A stretch of 64,000 nucleotides of DNA from NCBI RefSeq assembly GCF_000702545.1, contig NZ_JNIO01000008.1, forward strand, positions 248,001 through 312,000, read 5' to 3'. Numbering within the stretch: position 1 is the stretch's first letter; each line of letters opens with the position of its first letter. The stretch is from Selenomonas sp. AB3002 (lineage in GTDB: Bacteria; Bacillota; Negativicutes; Selenomonadales; Selenomonadaceae). Under the pieces are notes generated by a model. That model made no database searches. It saw only the letters and a list, made by a program, of their open reading frames with translations, and had not been told where the DNA came from. The translations under genes and the position numbers were made by a program. This document shows positions 22,187-30,992 of this stretch, piece by piece.

Positions 22187-22212
22187 GCACCGCTCGAAAG
22201 GGCGGTGCTTTT
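22187..22212 (+). terminator. Cassette terminator (GCACCGC / GCGGTGC)
   Basis: GCACCGC (22187-22193) pairs with GCGGTGC (22202-22208) and is followed by TTTT. The portal gene starts 23 bases later. Confidence 0.8.
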
Positions 22213-22234
22213 GAGTTGAAGGGAGTGACCATCC

Positions 22235-23572
22235 ATGAGCATTTTATCCTGGCTTTTCCATTCTAGGGACAAGCCCACCAACAGTACAGCTGGCAGTGCA
22301 TACAGCTTCTTTTTTGGCGGCTCCACGGCGGGCAAGGCGGTCAGTGAGAAATCTGCCATGCAGATGACTGCCGTGTATGCCTGTGTCCGCATCCTGGCAG
22401 AGTCCATCGCCGGACTGCCACTGCATCTGTTCCACTATGATGGAAACGGGGGCAAGGCGCGGGCTACAGACCACCCGCTGTATTTCCTCTTGCATGATGA
22501 GCCAAATCCAGAGATGACCTCATTTGCCTTTCGGGAAACCCTGATGACGCACCTGCTCCTTTGGGGTAATGCCTTTGCCCAGGTTATCCGCAATGGCAAG
22601 GGGGCGGTGGTTGCACTGTATCCGCTTATGCCTAACCGCATGACGGTGGACAGGGACAAGGCGGGGCGGATTTACTACGAGTACCTGCGTATGGACGATG
22701 AAGCCCCTACCATGAAGGGGACTACCGTGAGGCTGAATCCGAGCGAAGTATTGCATGTTCCAGGGCTGGGCTTTGATGGCATTGTGGGGTATTCGCCCAT
22801 CGCCATGGCCAAAAATGCCATTGGCATGGCCATGGCCTGCGAGGATTATGGAGCCTCCTTCTTTGCCAACGGTGCCACCCCGAGTGCTGTTCTGGAATAC
22901 CCAGGTACCCTCAAAGATCCAGCCAAGGTAAGAGAAAGCTGGGAACTGGCTCACGGGGGGCGGAACTCCCACCGCATAGGAGTGCTGGAGGAGGGCATGA
23001 AATACACGCCTATTGGCATCCCGCCTGAACAGGCTCAGTTCTTGGAAACGCGGAAGTTCCAAATCAATGAGATTGCCCGCATCTTTCGTGTTCCACCCCA
23101 CATGATTGGCGACCTTGAGAAAGCCACCTTCTCAAACATAGAGCACCAGTCCCTTGAGTACGTGAAATACACCCTGGCACCGTGGATTTGCAGGTTCGAG
23201 CAGTCCATGGCTAGGGTTCTGCTGCTGCCAGATGAGAAGAAGGACTACACCATTAAGTTCAATGTGGACGGTCTGCTCCGTGGCGATTACCAAAGCCGTA
23301 TGCAAGGATATGCCATTGGCAGACAGAACGGCTGGATGTCAGCCAACGACATCCGACAGCTTGAGAGTCTTGACCTTATCCCAGAGGAGAAAGGCGGGGA
23401 CTTGTACTTGGTAAATGGTAACATGGCCAAACTGGAAGATGCGGGGGCGGTTTATTCCAGCAAGGGAAAGGAGAAAAACACAGATGGCGAAGACGAAGAA
23501 ATTCTGGGCGTGGAAAAAGAACAGCCCGGAAACGAAGGAACGAACGTTGGTGCTAAACGGCGTCATCGCTGA
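22235..23572 (+). CDS. Portal protein, HK97 family
   Basis: This 445-residue protein matches the HK97-type portal: SAMQMTAVYACVRILAESIAGLPLHLF near the N-terminus, HVPGLGFDGIVGYSPI in the middle, and FRVPPHMIGDLEKATFSNIEHQSLEYVKYTL. Twelve subunits form the DNA channel at the capsid vertex. The C-terminus is acidic and overlaps the protease gene by 89 bases. The ATG follows GAAGGGAGTG. Confidence 0.92.
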   Translation: MSILSWLFHSRDKPTNSTAGSAYSFFFGGSTAGKAVSEKSAMQMTAVYACVRILAESIAGLPLHLFHYDGNGGKARATDHPLYFLLHDEPNPEMTSFAFRETLMTHLLLWGNAFAQVIRNGKGAVVALYPLMPNRMTVDRDKAGRIYYEYLRMDDEAPTMKGTTVRLNPSEVLHVPGLGFDGIVGYSPIAMAKNAIGMAMACEDYGASFFANGATPSAVLEYPGTLKDPAKVRESWELAHGGRNSHRIGVLEEGMKYTPIGIPPEQAQFLETRKFQINEIARIFRVPPHMIGDLEKATFSNIEHQSLEYVKYTLAPWICRFEQSMARVLLLPDEKKDYTIKFNVDGLLRGDYQSRMQGYAIGRQNGWMSANDIRQLESLDLIPEEKGGDLYLVNGNMAKLEDAGAVYSSKGKEKNTDGEDEEILGVEKEQPGNEGTNVGAKRRHR

Positions 23573-24281
23573 GGACAGCTGGTTTGGTGATGAGGTGACA
23601 CCGGCGGCCTTTCGCGACGAACTTTATGCGGAGGACGGCAATATAGTGGTGCAGATTTGCTCTCCAGGGGGAGACTGCTTTGCGGCGGCGCAGATTTACT
23701 CTATGCTGGTGGATTATCCTGGCAAGGTAACTGTTCGCATTGATGGTCTGGCGGCCTCGGCGGCCAGTGTCATTGCCATGGCTGGGGATGAGGTGCAGAT
23801 GTATCCCACTTCGCTTCTGATGGTGCATAATCCCGCCACCATGGCAGCGGGCGATCACAATGAAATGGAGCGGGCCATTGCCATGCTGGCGGAGGTGAAG
23901 GAATCTATTGTCAATGCATACGCTGCCAAAACCAAACTGGCGAGAGCAAAGATTTCTCACCTGATGGAAGCCGAAAGCTATCTCAGCGCCTACAAGGCAG
24001 TGGAACTGGGCTTTGCGGATACTATCCTTCAGCGTGAGGGGGCAGAGGATGCGGAGGAGGCTGATGTGTCTATGCTGTTCTCCCGGAGGGCGGTGTCCAA
24101 TGCCATCATCAATAAGCTGACAGCAGTTTGCGGGCTTGCTCCTGGAACTGAAAATCCTGAGGCAGATGAGGGAAATATGGAGACTGATGAACCACCTGTA
24201 CCGCCAGAAGAAGCTAGGCCGCAAGGACGCTCCGTGGATATGCTTATGGAACGCCTGTCACTTATAAAAAATCATATCTGA
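23484..24281 (+). CDS. ClpP-like prohead protease
   Basis: This is a 265-residue protein. The start ATG 23484 lies 8 bases after AAAGGAG, inside the end of the portal gene. The ClpP fold is shown by ICSPGGDCFAAAQIYSML, the catalytic Ser in DGLAASAASVIAMAGD and the catalytic His in LLMVHNPATM. It cleaves scaffold or capsid N-termini during head maturation. The region after residue 190 is an acidic linker. Confidence 0.9.
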   Translation: MAKTKKFWAWKKNSPETKERTLVLNGVIAEDSWFGDEVTPAAFRDELYAEDGNIVVQICSPGGDCFAAAQIYSMLVDYPGKVTVRIDGLAASAASVIAMAGDEVQMYPTSLLMVHNPATMAAGDHNEMERAIAMLAEVKESIVNAYAAKTKLARAKISHLMEAESYLSAYKAVELGFADTILQREGAEDAEEADVSMLFSRRAVSNAIINKLTAVCGLAPGTENPEADEGNMETDEPPVPPEEARPQGRSVDMLMERLSLIKNHI

Positions 24282-24303
24282 CATTTTTGAGGAGGAATTA
24301 TTT

Positions 24304-25536
24304 ATGGCTACAACTATCAACGAACTTCGTGCAAAGCGCGCCCAGGCATGGGAAGGTGCCAAGGCTTTCCTGGAATCTCACCGAAACGAGAAGGGAATCC
24401 TCTCTGCTGAGGACGATGCCGCTTATACCCGCATGGAGCAGGATATCGATGCCCTGGGCAAGGAAATCAAGCGGTTGGAGCGTCAGCAGGAAATCGATGC
24501 AGAACTGAACCGTCCCACCAGCCAGCCTATAAAAGAAAAGCCTGCTGCCACAACAGGGATTGCCGATACCAAGCAGGGCAGGAAATCTGATGAGTATAAG
24601 GTTGCCTTTTGGAACATGATTCGTTCCAAGGCTGTAACGCCGGAGGTCTTGAACGTGCTCCAGATTGGCACAGATGCCGATGGCGGCTATCTGGCACCGG
24701 ATGAATTCGAGCACACCCTCATCAGCGCGCTGGAAGAGGAAAATATCTTCCGCAAGTTTGCCCGCACCCTGCAGACTAACAGTGGTGACCGTCTTATCCC
24801 TGTGGTGTCCAGTCATGGCAAGGCTGAGTGGATGGACGAAAATGCGCTGGTGCCCGAAAGCGATGACAAGTTCGCTCAGATGAGCGTCAGCGCTTACAAG
24901 CTGGGGACTTTTATCAAGGTTTCCGATGAGCTTCTGAACGATGCCGCCTTTGATATCCCCAATTACATCGCCACCGAGTTTGCCCGCCGCATGGGTGCAA
25001 GGGAGGAGGAAGCCTTCTTCGTAGGTGATGGCGTGAAGAAGCCCACAGGCATTTTTGCCGATGAGGGCGGTGCTGATGTTGGGGTCACTCTGGGGAGTGC
25101 TGCCATCACAGCAGATTCGCTCATTGATTTGTTTTACAGCCTCCGTGCCCCTTACCGCAGGAACGCTGTGTGGATTATGAACGATTCCACCGTGAAGGCC
25201 ATCCGCAAGCTGAAGGACAAGAACGACCAGTACCTCTGGCAGACGGCTCTCACGGCTGGGACCCCGGATACGATTCTGAATCGTCCCATCTACACCTCGC
25301 CCTATGTACCGGAAATCGCCAACGGCAACAAGGTGATGATGTTCGGAGACCTGAAATACTACTGGGTAGTGGACCGCCAGGGCAGGAGCTTCAAGCGCCT
25401 GAACGAACTCTTCGCTACCACGGGACAGGTAGGATTTATGACCACCCAGCGTGTGGACGGCAAGCTGACGCTTTCCGAGGCTATCAAGGTCATGCAGGTG
25501 AAGGGGACAAACTCCGGTAATAGCAATAAGGGCTGA
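24304..25536 (+). CDS. Major capsid protein, HK97 family
   Basis: This is a 410-residue protein. Residues 1-100 are a coiled-coil delta domain (ELRAKRAQAWEGAKAFLE...), which serves as scaffold and is normally removed by the protease encoded upstream. The mature core has IGTDADGGYLAPDEFEHTLI and RKFARTLQTNSGDRLIPVVS, typical of the HK97 fold. The ribosome site GAGGAGG is excellent, in line with high expression. Confidence 0.93.
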   Translation: MATTINELRAKRAQAWEGAKAFLESHRNEKGILSAEDDAAYTRMEQDIDALGKEIKRLERQQEIDAELNRPTSQPIKEKPAATTGIADTKQGRKSDEYKVAFWNMIRSKAVTPEVLNVLQIGTDADGGYLAPDEFEHTLISALEEENIFRKFARTLQTNSGDRLIPVVSSHGKAEWMDENALVPESDDKFAQMSVSAYKLGTFIKVSDELLNDAAFDIPNYIATEFARRMGAREEEAFFVGDGVKKPTGIFADEGGADVGVTLGSAAITADSLIDLFYSLRAPYRRNAVWIMNDSTVKAIRKLKDKNDQYLWQTALTAGTPDTILNRPIYTSPYVPEIANGNKVMMFGDLKYYWVVDRQGRSFKRLNELFATTGQVGFMTTQRVDGKLTLSEAIKVMQVKGTNSGNSNKG

Positions 25537-25605
25537 CAGTGTGGAGGGGTGTATCTCTATGATGCATCTCTCTTTTCTATTTACCTGCGATGGGGGGCGG
25601 TTCAA

Positions 25606-25881
25606 TTGATTGTTACTCTGCCGAAGGCAAAGAAATACCTTCGCATTGACACTAATGACGAGGATGATATAGTCCGCAAACTCCTGCGGTCAGCGGAGCA
25701 AATATGCATTGACGTGGCAAGGCTGGAGCCGGAGGAATACAAGGCCTGTGGAGCAGTTGCCAAGATAGCAGTTCTTTATGCTTTGGGTTATCTTTACGAG
25801 CACCGGGACGAGGCTGACCACAAGGCATTGACCATGACGCTCCGTTCCCTGCTGATGGGCATACGCCGGGAGGGGTTCTGA
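25606..25881 (+). CDS. Head-tail connector, gp6-like
   Basis: This 91-residue protein starts at TTG 25606 after GGGGGGCGG. The sequence VTLPKAKKYLRIDTNDEDDIVRKLLRSAEQ is typical of gp6-like connectors (DNA-packaging protein fold), all helical. It sits between the capsid gene and the head-closure gene, the standard order. Confidence 0.8.
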   Translation: MIVTLPKAKKYLRIDTNDEDDIVRKLLRSAEQICIDVARLEPEEYKACGAVAKIAVLYALGYLYEHRDEADHKALTMTLRSLLMGIRREGF

Positions 25882-26219
25882 TGTATGTATCTCTGAGCGA
25901 ACTTAGGCACCGGATAAGAATCCTGCGACCTTTGACTACGGTAGACGAAGAAGGAAATCTTATCGAGCAGGGCTGGACAGAGATAGCTGCTGTCTGGGCC
26001 AAGGTGCTGCCCTATGCCACGAAAATCTCGGACGGCTATGCTGAGAAGGTGGATGAGGTGAGTTACCGAGTGGTAATTCGGTACCGGGAAGATATCCAGG
26101 TAACAGATGTCCTTCGGTGGCTGGGCAAAACACTTGTACTGTCGGCTCCACCTTATGGGATGGACGGTTTGCGTAAATACACCGTTATAGAAGCGAGGGA
26201 GCTGGTGGAGGATGGCTAA
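25881..26219 (+). CDS. Head-tail adaptor (head closure protein)
   Basis: This 112-residue protein has SELRHRIRILRPLTTVDEEGN and AAVWAKVLPYATKI, typical of the SPP1 gp16-like/phage head-tail joining family. It overlaps the previous stop codon (TGATG) and the next gene by 8 bases, so the connector genes are translationally coupled. Confidence 0.85.
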   Translation: MYVSLSELRHRIRILRPLTTVDEEGNLIEQGWTEIAAVWAKVLPYATKISDGYAEKVDEVSYRVVIRYREDIQVTDVLRWLGKTLVLSAPPYGMDGLRKYTVIEARELVEDG

Positions 26220-26595
26220 AGGCTGGCAATCCTCAGAGGAGATTCTGCGGGAATTAGGGGATGAGGCCACTAAGGCTGCCAAGTCTGCCCTGGCAGAGGG
26301 CGTGGAGTTGGTCATGAAAGAGGCCAAGGAGAGGTGCCCTGTCTATACTGGTAACGATAGGCGAGTGGTCAAGGGGGCGTTGAAGAATTCAATTCATGCG
26401 GAAAAGATGAAGGGCGGTGCCAAGTACAAAATCATCGCAGATGCTCTATCTCATGATGGCATTTTCTATGGCAAGCTGGTGGAGTTCAGCCCGGCCATCA
26501 ACAAGCCCTTTATGTATCCGGCATTGGATGCCCAGCGGGAAACGGTCAAGAAGCTGATAATCGAAGCAGTACGAGAGGCGGTGCGGAAAAGATGA
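26212..26595 (+). CDS. HK97 gp10-family tail-completion protein
   Basis: This 127-residue protein includes AKERCPVYTGNDRRVVKGALKNSI and a closing IEAVREAVRKR, the pattern of HK97 gp10 proteins that join head and tail. It overlaps both neighbouring genes. Confidence 0.85.
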   Translation: MAKGWQSSEEILRELGDEATKAAKSALAEGVELVMKEAKERCPVYTGNDRRVVKGALKNSIHAEKMKGGAKYKIIADALSHDGIFYGKLVEFSPAINKPFMYPALDAQRETVKKLIIEAVREAVRKR

Positions 26596-26963
26596 ATATC
26601 AAGGAAAAAGTGTATAAGGCGTTGGCAACAAACAAGGAGTTGACGTCGTTGCTTGTGAAGGACAGGCTCCGCAGGTGTATTTATCCCGGAGTAAGTCCCA
26701 ATGCTGGCAGCTATCCTATCATCGTTTACAACGTCATTTCGGATGTCCCAGCTCTGGTTGCAGATGGCGAGGAGATGGAGCGGCGGGTGACTGTGAGGAT
26801 TCATATTCTCACCAAGGATGGGCATTATGAGCACATCTACGATGCTGTCCGCAAAGTCATGGTGGGATTGGGCTTTATGCGCAAACAGTCGCTGGAAACG
26901 GCAGAGAAGGATGTTTTTGTTTATTGTGTAGATTTTGTAGCAGGAACAGGAGTTGATGAGTAA
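26592..26963 (+). CDS. Tail terminator-like protein
   Basis: This 123-residue protein occupies the slot of the tail terminator/minor tail gene between gp10 and the major tail protein. IYPGVSPNAGSYPIIVYNVIS and ERRVTVRIHILTKDG fit the small alpha/beta tail-terminator fold. It overlaps the previous gene by four bases and the next by one. Confidence 0.75.
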   Translation: MNIKEKVYKALATNKELTSLLVKDRLRRCIYPGVSPNAGSYPIIVYNVISDVPALVADGEEMERRVTVRIHILTKDGHYEHIYDAVRKVMVGLGFMRKQSLETAEKDVFVYCVDFVAGTGVDE

Positions 26964-27550
26964 TGGCAGAGTTGAAACCGGCCAGTCGGCTGGCAAGCGG
27001 GCAGTTTATCAATGTACAGCGGCTTCATGTGGCCAAGCTGCTTACGGATGAAGCTGGGGGTGAGGCTGCCTATGACACTCCCGTGGATTTGGGCAAGGTA
27101 CTCCGCAGTATAGACATCAAGCCGTCCAATAGCAGTGCCGAATTGTATGCGGATGGGCAGTCCATCGATACGGCAAATAATACGGCTTCCTACGAGCTGA
27201 CCTTTGACACATCGGCTCTGCCCTTGGAGTATGTAGCTTATCTTCTGGGGCATAAGTGCGAGAACGGCGTAATGGTAGCCAATAAGGACGATGTGGCTCC
27301 CTACTTTGCCGTGATGTTCCAGTCAGATAAGCGGAACGGCAGCCGGAGGTACACAAAATTTTTCAAAGTTGTATTCGCCGAGCCTTCTGTGAAGGGAGCT
27401 ACCAAGGAAGCAAATATTTCCTATCAGACGCCGACACTCACCGCCAAGGCAATCTATCGCCTGTCGGATGGCAATGCTTATACTTTTGCTGACACTGAGA
27501 GCACAGGCTTTGAGGCTGAGACTGCTGCCAACTGGTATTCAGGTGTCTGA
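26963..27550 (+). CDS. Major tail protein, phi13 type
   Basis: This 195-residue protein begins with an NVQRLHVAKLLTDEAGGEAAYDTPVDL strand pattern and contains SAELYADGQSIDTANNTASYELTFD, typical of phi13-family major tail tube proteins. It polymerises into the tail tube. No Ig-like C-terminal domain is present. Confidence 0.88.
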   Translation: MAELKPASRLASGQFINVQRLHVAKLLTDEAGGEAAYDTPVDLGKVLRSIDIKPSNSSAELYADGQSIDTANNTASYELTFDTSALPLEYVAYLLGHKCENGVMVANKDDVAPYFAVMFQSDKRNGSRRYTKFFKVVFAEPSVKGATKEANISYQTPTLTAKAIYRLSDGNAYTFADTESTGFEAETAANWYSGV

Positions 27551-27564
27551 GGGGGGCGGTTTAG

Positions 27565-27879
27565 ATGGATACACCACAGCTTAAAATCAACGGCAAAATC
27601 ATCCAGCCAGCCCCGCCAAAGATGAAGGTGTGGCGGGAGTTCCTGGCTTTCTTCGACAAGGACAAGGGCAAGATGACCGTGGAGGATTTCCTCGCGGCTC
27701 ATGTTGCCCTTATTGTTTTGGCCTTCAATCAGCCGGAGGTCACCACAGAGTCTGTGGAGGATAATCTTGAAATCGCCGATGTGGTCCCAATGGCACGGGA
27801 GCTTTTCCAGTGGCTACAGGCACAGACCTTTGCCAAGCTGGTGAATCTCCCAAACGGGGAAACGGAGACAGGGGAGTAG
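27565..27879 (+). CDS. Tail assembly chaperone, short form (gpG-like)
   Basis: This 104-residue protein is the zero-frame product of a frameshifting pair. It follows the major tail gene and precedes the tape measure, the place of lambda G/GT homologues. The stop codon lies in the loop of a strong hairpin just after a slippery CCCAAAC. The start follows GGGGGGCGG. Confidence 0.85.
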   Translation: MDTPQLKINGKIIQPAPPKMKVWREFLAFFDKDKGKMTVEDFLAAHVALIVLAFNQPEVTTESVEDNLEIADVVPMARELFQWLQAQTFAKLVNLPNGETETGE

Positions 27880-28052
27880 ACCTGTCTCCGTACCAGAATT
27901 TATTGCTCTACTATGAAAGGTTACAGAGTGCTTATGGCTGGACGATGCAGGAGGTTGATGGCCATGACATAGATTTCCTTCTTGATCAGCTGGCAGTTTT
28001 GAGCCTGACGGATGGCAGACGCAGTCAGAAATACATTGATGATGTCCTGTAG
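27565..28052 (+). CDS. Tail assembly chaperone, -1 frameshift fusion (gpGT-like)
   Basis: Ribosomes slipping back one base at CCCAAAC (27849-27855) would continue in the frame that reads RGNGDRGVDLSPYQNLLLYY and ends at 28052, making a protein of about 162 residues. The downstream frame has no good start of its own. The long form is expected to recruit tail tube subunits to the tape measure. Confidence 0.8.
27849..27891 (+). promoter_or_regulatory. Programmed -1 frameshift signal
   Basis: The slippery heptamer C-CCA-AAC is in the zero frame at 27849-27855. Six bases later a perfect 11-bp stem begins: ACGGAGACAGG (27862-27872) with CCTGTCTCCGT (27881-27891) around an 8-base loop that holds the zero-frame TAG. 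Sequence, frame and spacing all fit the standard mechanism. Confidence 0.9.
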
Positions 28053-28063
28053 GAGGTGGGCAG

Positions 28064-30667
28064 ATGGCAAAGCGTGGACAGCAGATAGATGAACTGTATA
28101 TAAGCCTTGGCCTGGATATTGCCCGGCTCCAACTGGACTTTGACACGGCTGGGAAGACTGTATCCCAGGCAGTGTCCAGGCTGAATACCAAGACTAACCA
28201 GATAAAGCTGAAGATGGACGTTGACCTGGCAAAGCTGGAGGGTGTGGGCTCGGAACTGGACAAGCTGAAGGTCAAGCATGAGGCCATCAACAGGCAGTTA
28301 GATATACAGCGGCAGAAGGAAGAGATCCTGGCTGCAGTTCTGAAAGATGCGCAAAAGACCAACGGCAATGACAGCGAGGTGGCTCAGCGTGCTCAGACCA
28401 ATCTGCTGAGACAGCAAAAAATAGTTGCTCAGACCGAGGCAGAAGTCCGCAAACTCAATGCGGAGATGAATAAGCTGGGGGGCACCATCACGCAGACCTC
28501 TGGCAAGGCAGGAACTTTTGGCTCGGCTATGACGGCGGGGCTTGCCAGAGCACAGGGTGGTATTACCAGCCTGTCCAACGGTTTCACAATGTTGTCCAGC
28601 AAGGCGGCTGCGGTGCTGGCTATATTTTCAACGGGTGCAGGTTTGTTCAGCCTTACCAAAGGTGCCATGGAGTCAGGCGAGAATCTATACCGACTGACCA
28701 AAAGGCTCCATACCACGGCTGCTGAGGCGGGCAAGCTGAACCGTACCTTCCAACTGGCAGGGATGGATGTGTCAGCTATCATCCCTCTTATTGCCAGACT
28801 GGACAAGCAGGTGGAACTTGCTGGGGTAACTGGGAATGCCACCACCCAGGCCATGGAACGGTTTGGGATGTCCATCCTCGACCAGTCCGGGAATCTGCTA
28901 CCGCTGAATGAGCAGTTGGAGCAGTTGGCAAAGGGCTACAAAAATGCCATGGAGGCAGGGCAGGAAGAAGCCTTTACCGCTGAAGTCCTTGGTGCCAGAG
29001 GTGCGGCGCTGATTCCGCTTCTGGAGCAGTATGACGAGCTGATGGAAGTGGCGGGGAAAGTAAAAACCACAGGATTATTGAACCCTGAGGAGAGCCACAA
29101 GACCTGGCTCCAGTGGAAGGCCATGGAAATGGAGGTCGGTCAGCTTAAATCTGCCATCGGGACGGCGTTGCTTCCCCTGTCTACGGAACTTCTGCCAGAG
29201 GTCACTGAGGGCTTCAAAGGGCTGGTAGAGGAAATCCAGTCCAACAAGGACACCATCAAGGACGCAATCTCCGGCTGGGCCTGGGCATTGAAGACCGTGG
29301 CAGAAGCCTTGGTGTTCGTTGGTGAGCAGTTTCATAAGGTTTCTGAGCATATCAAGGCCAATAAGTGGCTGATAGAGAATCACACCGCAGCCGCGCCATT
29401 AGCTGGTGTACCTTTCATCGGCGGTGCCATCCTCGACCAAATCTATGGCGATGAGTACAAGGCATACTTGGAAGAGCAGAAGGCTTTGCAGGAAAAAGCC
29501 CAGGCTGAGAAACAGGCGGCTGTAGAGGCAGAGAAAAACAAGGATGCCCAGGACAAGAACACCAAGGCCAGCCTTTCCCGCGCCGCTGCAGAGAAGAAAG
29601 CTGCCAAGGCTACGGAAGAAGCCACCAAGGCAAATGCCCAGCTGACGGAATCTCTGTATGAACTTACTCATAACGAACTGGAAAACTCCCTGCATTCCGT
29701 CAATCGTGAGATTAAGGAATTGCAGGAGAAGGGTGTCGATGCCAAGCTGCTGGATGAGTACAAGCTGGCAAAGCAGGCCAAAGTCTATGAGGACTTCCAG
29801 CGGAATGTGGTGGACAGCACCCAGGCGGTCTATCGTACCGATTTACAGAATCAGCTGGCTAATATCGACCGAGAAGCGGCAGCTTATCGGCAGAAGGGGC
29901 TGGACGAGGTCAGTGCAGTCCAGTGGGCAGAGGCCAGCAAGGCCAAGGTTAGGGAGCAGTGGGAAAATGAAATTTCTTCAAAAATCAACTCCGTATGGAA
30001 GACGGAGCTACAAAACCGCCTTGACGATATCGAGCGAGAGAAACAGGCTTGGATACAAAAAGGGCTGGATGAAGTCAAGGCGACGCAATGGGCTGAAAAA
30101 GAAAAGCTTGATGCCAAAAGGAATGCGGCACTACAGGTACTGCAGGCGCAGAAAGAGGAATTTAAGGCGTATCTGGAGGGCGGTCAGCAAGGTTTAGCCG
30201 AGTATTACAAACGAGCACACGGCTTCACTATGGAAGATTTGCAGATGACACCGCAGCAGTTGGAGGGATTTCAACGTGCGCGGAAGGATATGCTGGAAAA
30301 CCTGCTGCCAAACTTTCGTGATCCGGTTGCTATAGCTGCCGAGCAGGAGCAGATGCGCCAGAGTTTTCATATGAGCATGGGAGGTCGAGATTATTCATAC
30401 GATGAGGTTATGGGCAATATGCAGACAGAAATGCAGGGCATGCGGGAGCAGATGGACAAGCTCGGTTCATCGGCTGCCATTCAGAATGAAGCCAATCTGG
30501 CTCCCCAGCAGAATGTCACGAATTCGCCGCATTTGGAAATTCAGGTGAATATCGATACTGCTGTCACTCAGGACAGCGAGAGCATGAGCCGGCTTGCTGA
30601 CCAGGTAGCAGATAAGATAACGCCTGTGGTGGAGCAGGCATTGGGGAGTGGTGAACTTGCATATTGA
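28064..30667 (+). CDS. Tape measure protein
   Basis: This 867-residue protein is long, helical and Ala/Gln/Lys-rich, with coiled coils in the first 150 residues, a hydrophobic stretch around 165-205 and a conserved tape-measure domain (LYRLTKRLHTTAAEAGKLN). Residues about 525-690 contain roughly three tandem repeats of 55 residues, two of which start (Y/W)(R/K)T(D/E)LQN(Q/R)L and include QKGLDEV.A.QWAE. The length sets tail length. No lysin domain is seen. Confidence 0.92.
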   Translation: MAKRGQQIDELYISLGLDIARLQLDFDTAGKTVSQAVSRLNTKTNQIKLKMDVDLAKLEGVGSELDKLKVKHEAINRQLDIQRQKEEILAAVLKDAQKTNGNDSEVAQRAQTNLLRQQKIVAQTEAEVRKLNAEMNKLGGTITQTSGKAGTFGSAMTAGLARAQGGITSLSNGFTMLSSKAAAVLAIFSTGAGLFSLTKGAMESGENLYRLTKRLHTTAAEAGKLNRTFQLAGMDVSAIIPLIARLDKQVELAGVTGNATTQAMERFGMSILDQSGNLLPLNEQLEQLAKGYKNAMEAGQEEAFTAEVLGARGAALIPLLEQYDELMEVAGKVKTTGLLNPEESHKTWLQWKAMEMEVGQLKSAIGTALLPLSTELLPEVTEGFKGLVEEIQSNKDTIKDAISGWAWALKTVAEALVFVGEQFHKVSEHIKANKWLIENHTAAAPLAGVPFIGGAILDQIYGDEYKAYLEEQKALQEKAQAEKQAAVEAEKNKDAQDKNTKASLSRAAAEKKAAKATEEATKANAQLTESLYELTHNELENSLHSVNREIKELQEKGVDAKLLDEYKLAKQAKVYEDFQRNVVDSTQAVYRTDLQNQLANIDREAAAYRQKGLDEVSAVQWAEASKAKVREQWENEISSKINSVWKTELQNRLDDIEREKQAWIQKGLDEVKATQWAEKEKLDAKRNAALQVLQAQKEEFKAYLEGGQQGLAEYYKRAHGFTMEDLQMTPQQLEGFQRARKDMLENLLPNFRDPVAIAAEQEQMRQSFHMSMGGRDYSYDEVMGNMQTEMQGMREQMDKLGSSAAIQNEANLAPQQNVTNSPHLEIQVNIDTAVTQDSESMSRLADQVADKITPVVEQALGSGELAY

Positions 30668-30989
30668 GGTTGACGGCCACCGTTCGCTGTCCGTAGAGAG
30701 TTGGAGCGTGCTCCCGGATGACCGCCAGCAGACTGTTGAGGTCGTGGGTGGCACGGTGGTACAGGACTTTGGGCATTTGGAGAGTGGTGACAAATACAGT
30801 TGTACGGCAGATTTTCTTAAGGAAGATTGGGACGTTGTGAAAAAGCTATGGAATGACCGTACTCTCGTCAGCGTCAAGGACGAGGCAGGTATCATTCATA
30901 CGAAGATGCGAGTGGTGGTGAAGGGTTACAGCTATGTGAATCACTTTCCACGTTGCTATAAAGTGAATCTTGAATTTTGGAGGGTTTAG
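30648..30989 (+). CDS. Small tail protein after the tape measure
   Basis: This 113-residue protein overlaps the end of the tape-measure gene. It is beta-rich (HIEVDGHRSLSVESWSVLPDDRQQTVEVVGG) with a C-terminal KVNLEFWRV. By position it could belong to the distal tail region, but it is shorter than normal Dit proteins. The start is GTG 30648. Confidence 0.65.
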   Translation: MVNLHIEVDGHRSLSVESWSVLPDDRQQTVEVVGGTVVQDFGHLESGDKYSCTADFLKEDWDVVKKLWNDRTLVSVKDEAGIIHTKMRVVVKGYSYVNHFPRCYKVNLEFWRV

Positions 30990-30992
30990 CAA

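Noticed and set aside
20316-22232. Long minus-strand open frame of 638 codons opposite terL
   Set aside because: It is a shadow of terL and the following cassette gene caused by codon composition; it spans a cassette boundary and has no ribosome site or family resemblance.
25592-27561. GGGGGGCGGTT repeated before the connector gene and the tail chaperone gene
   Set aside because: Both are ribosome sites, and similar GGGGGCGG strings occur inside coding regions of phage and host, so this is not a special signal.
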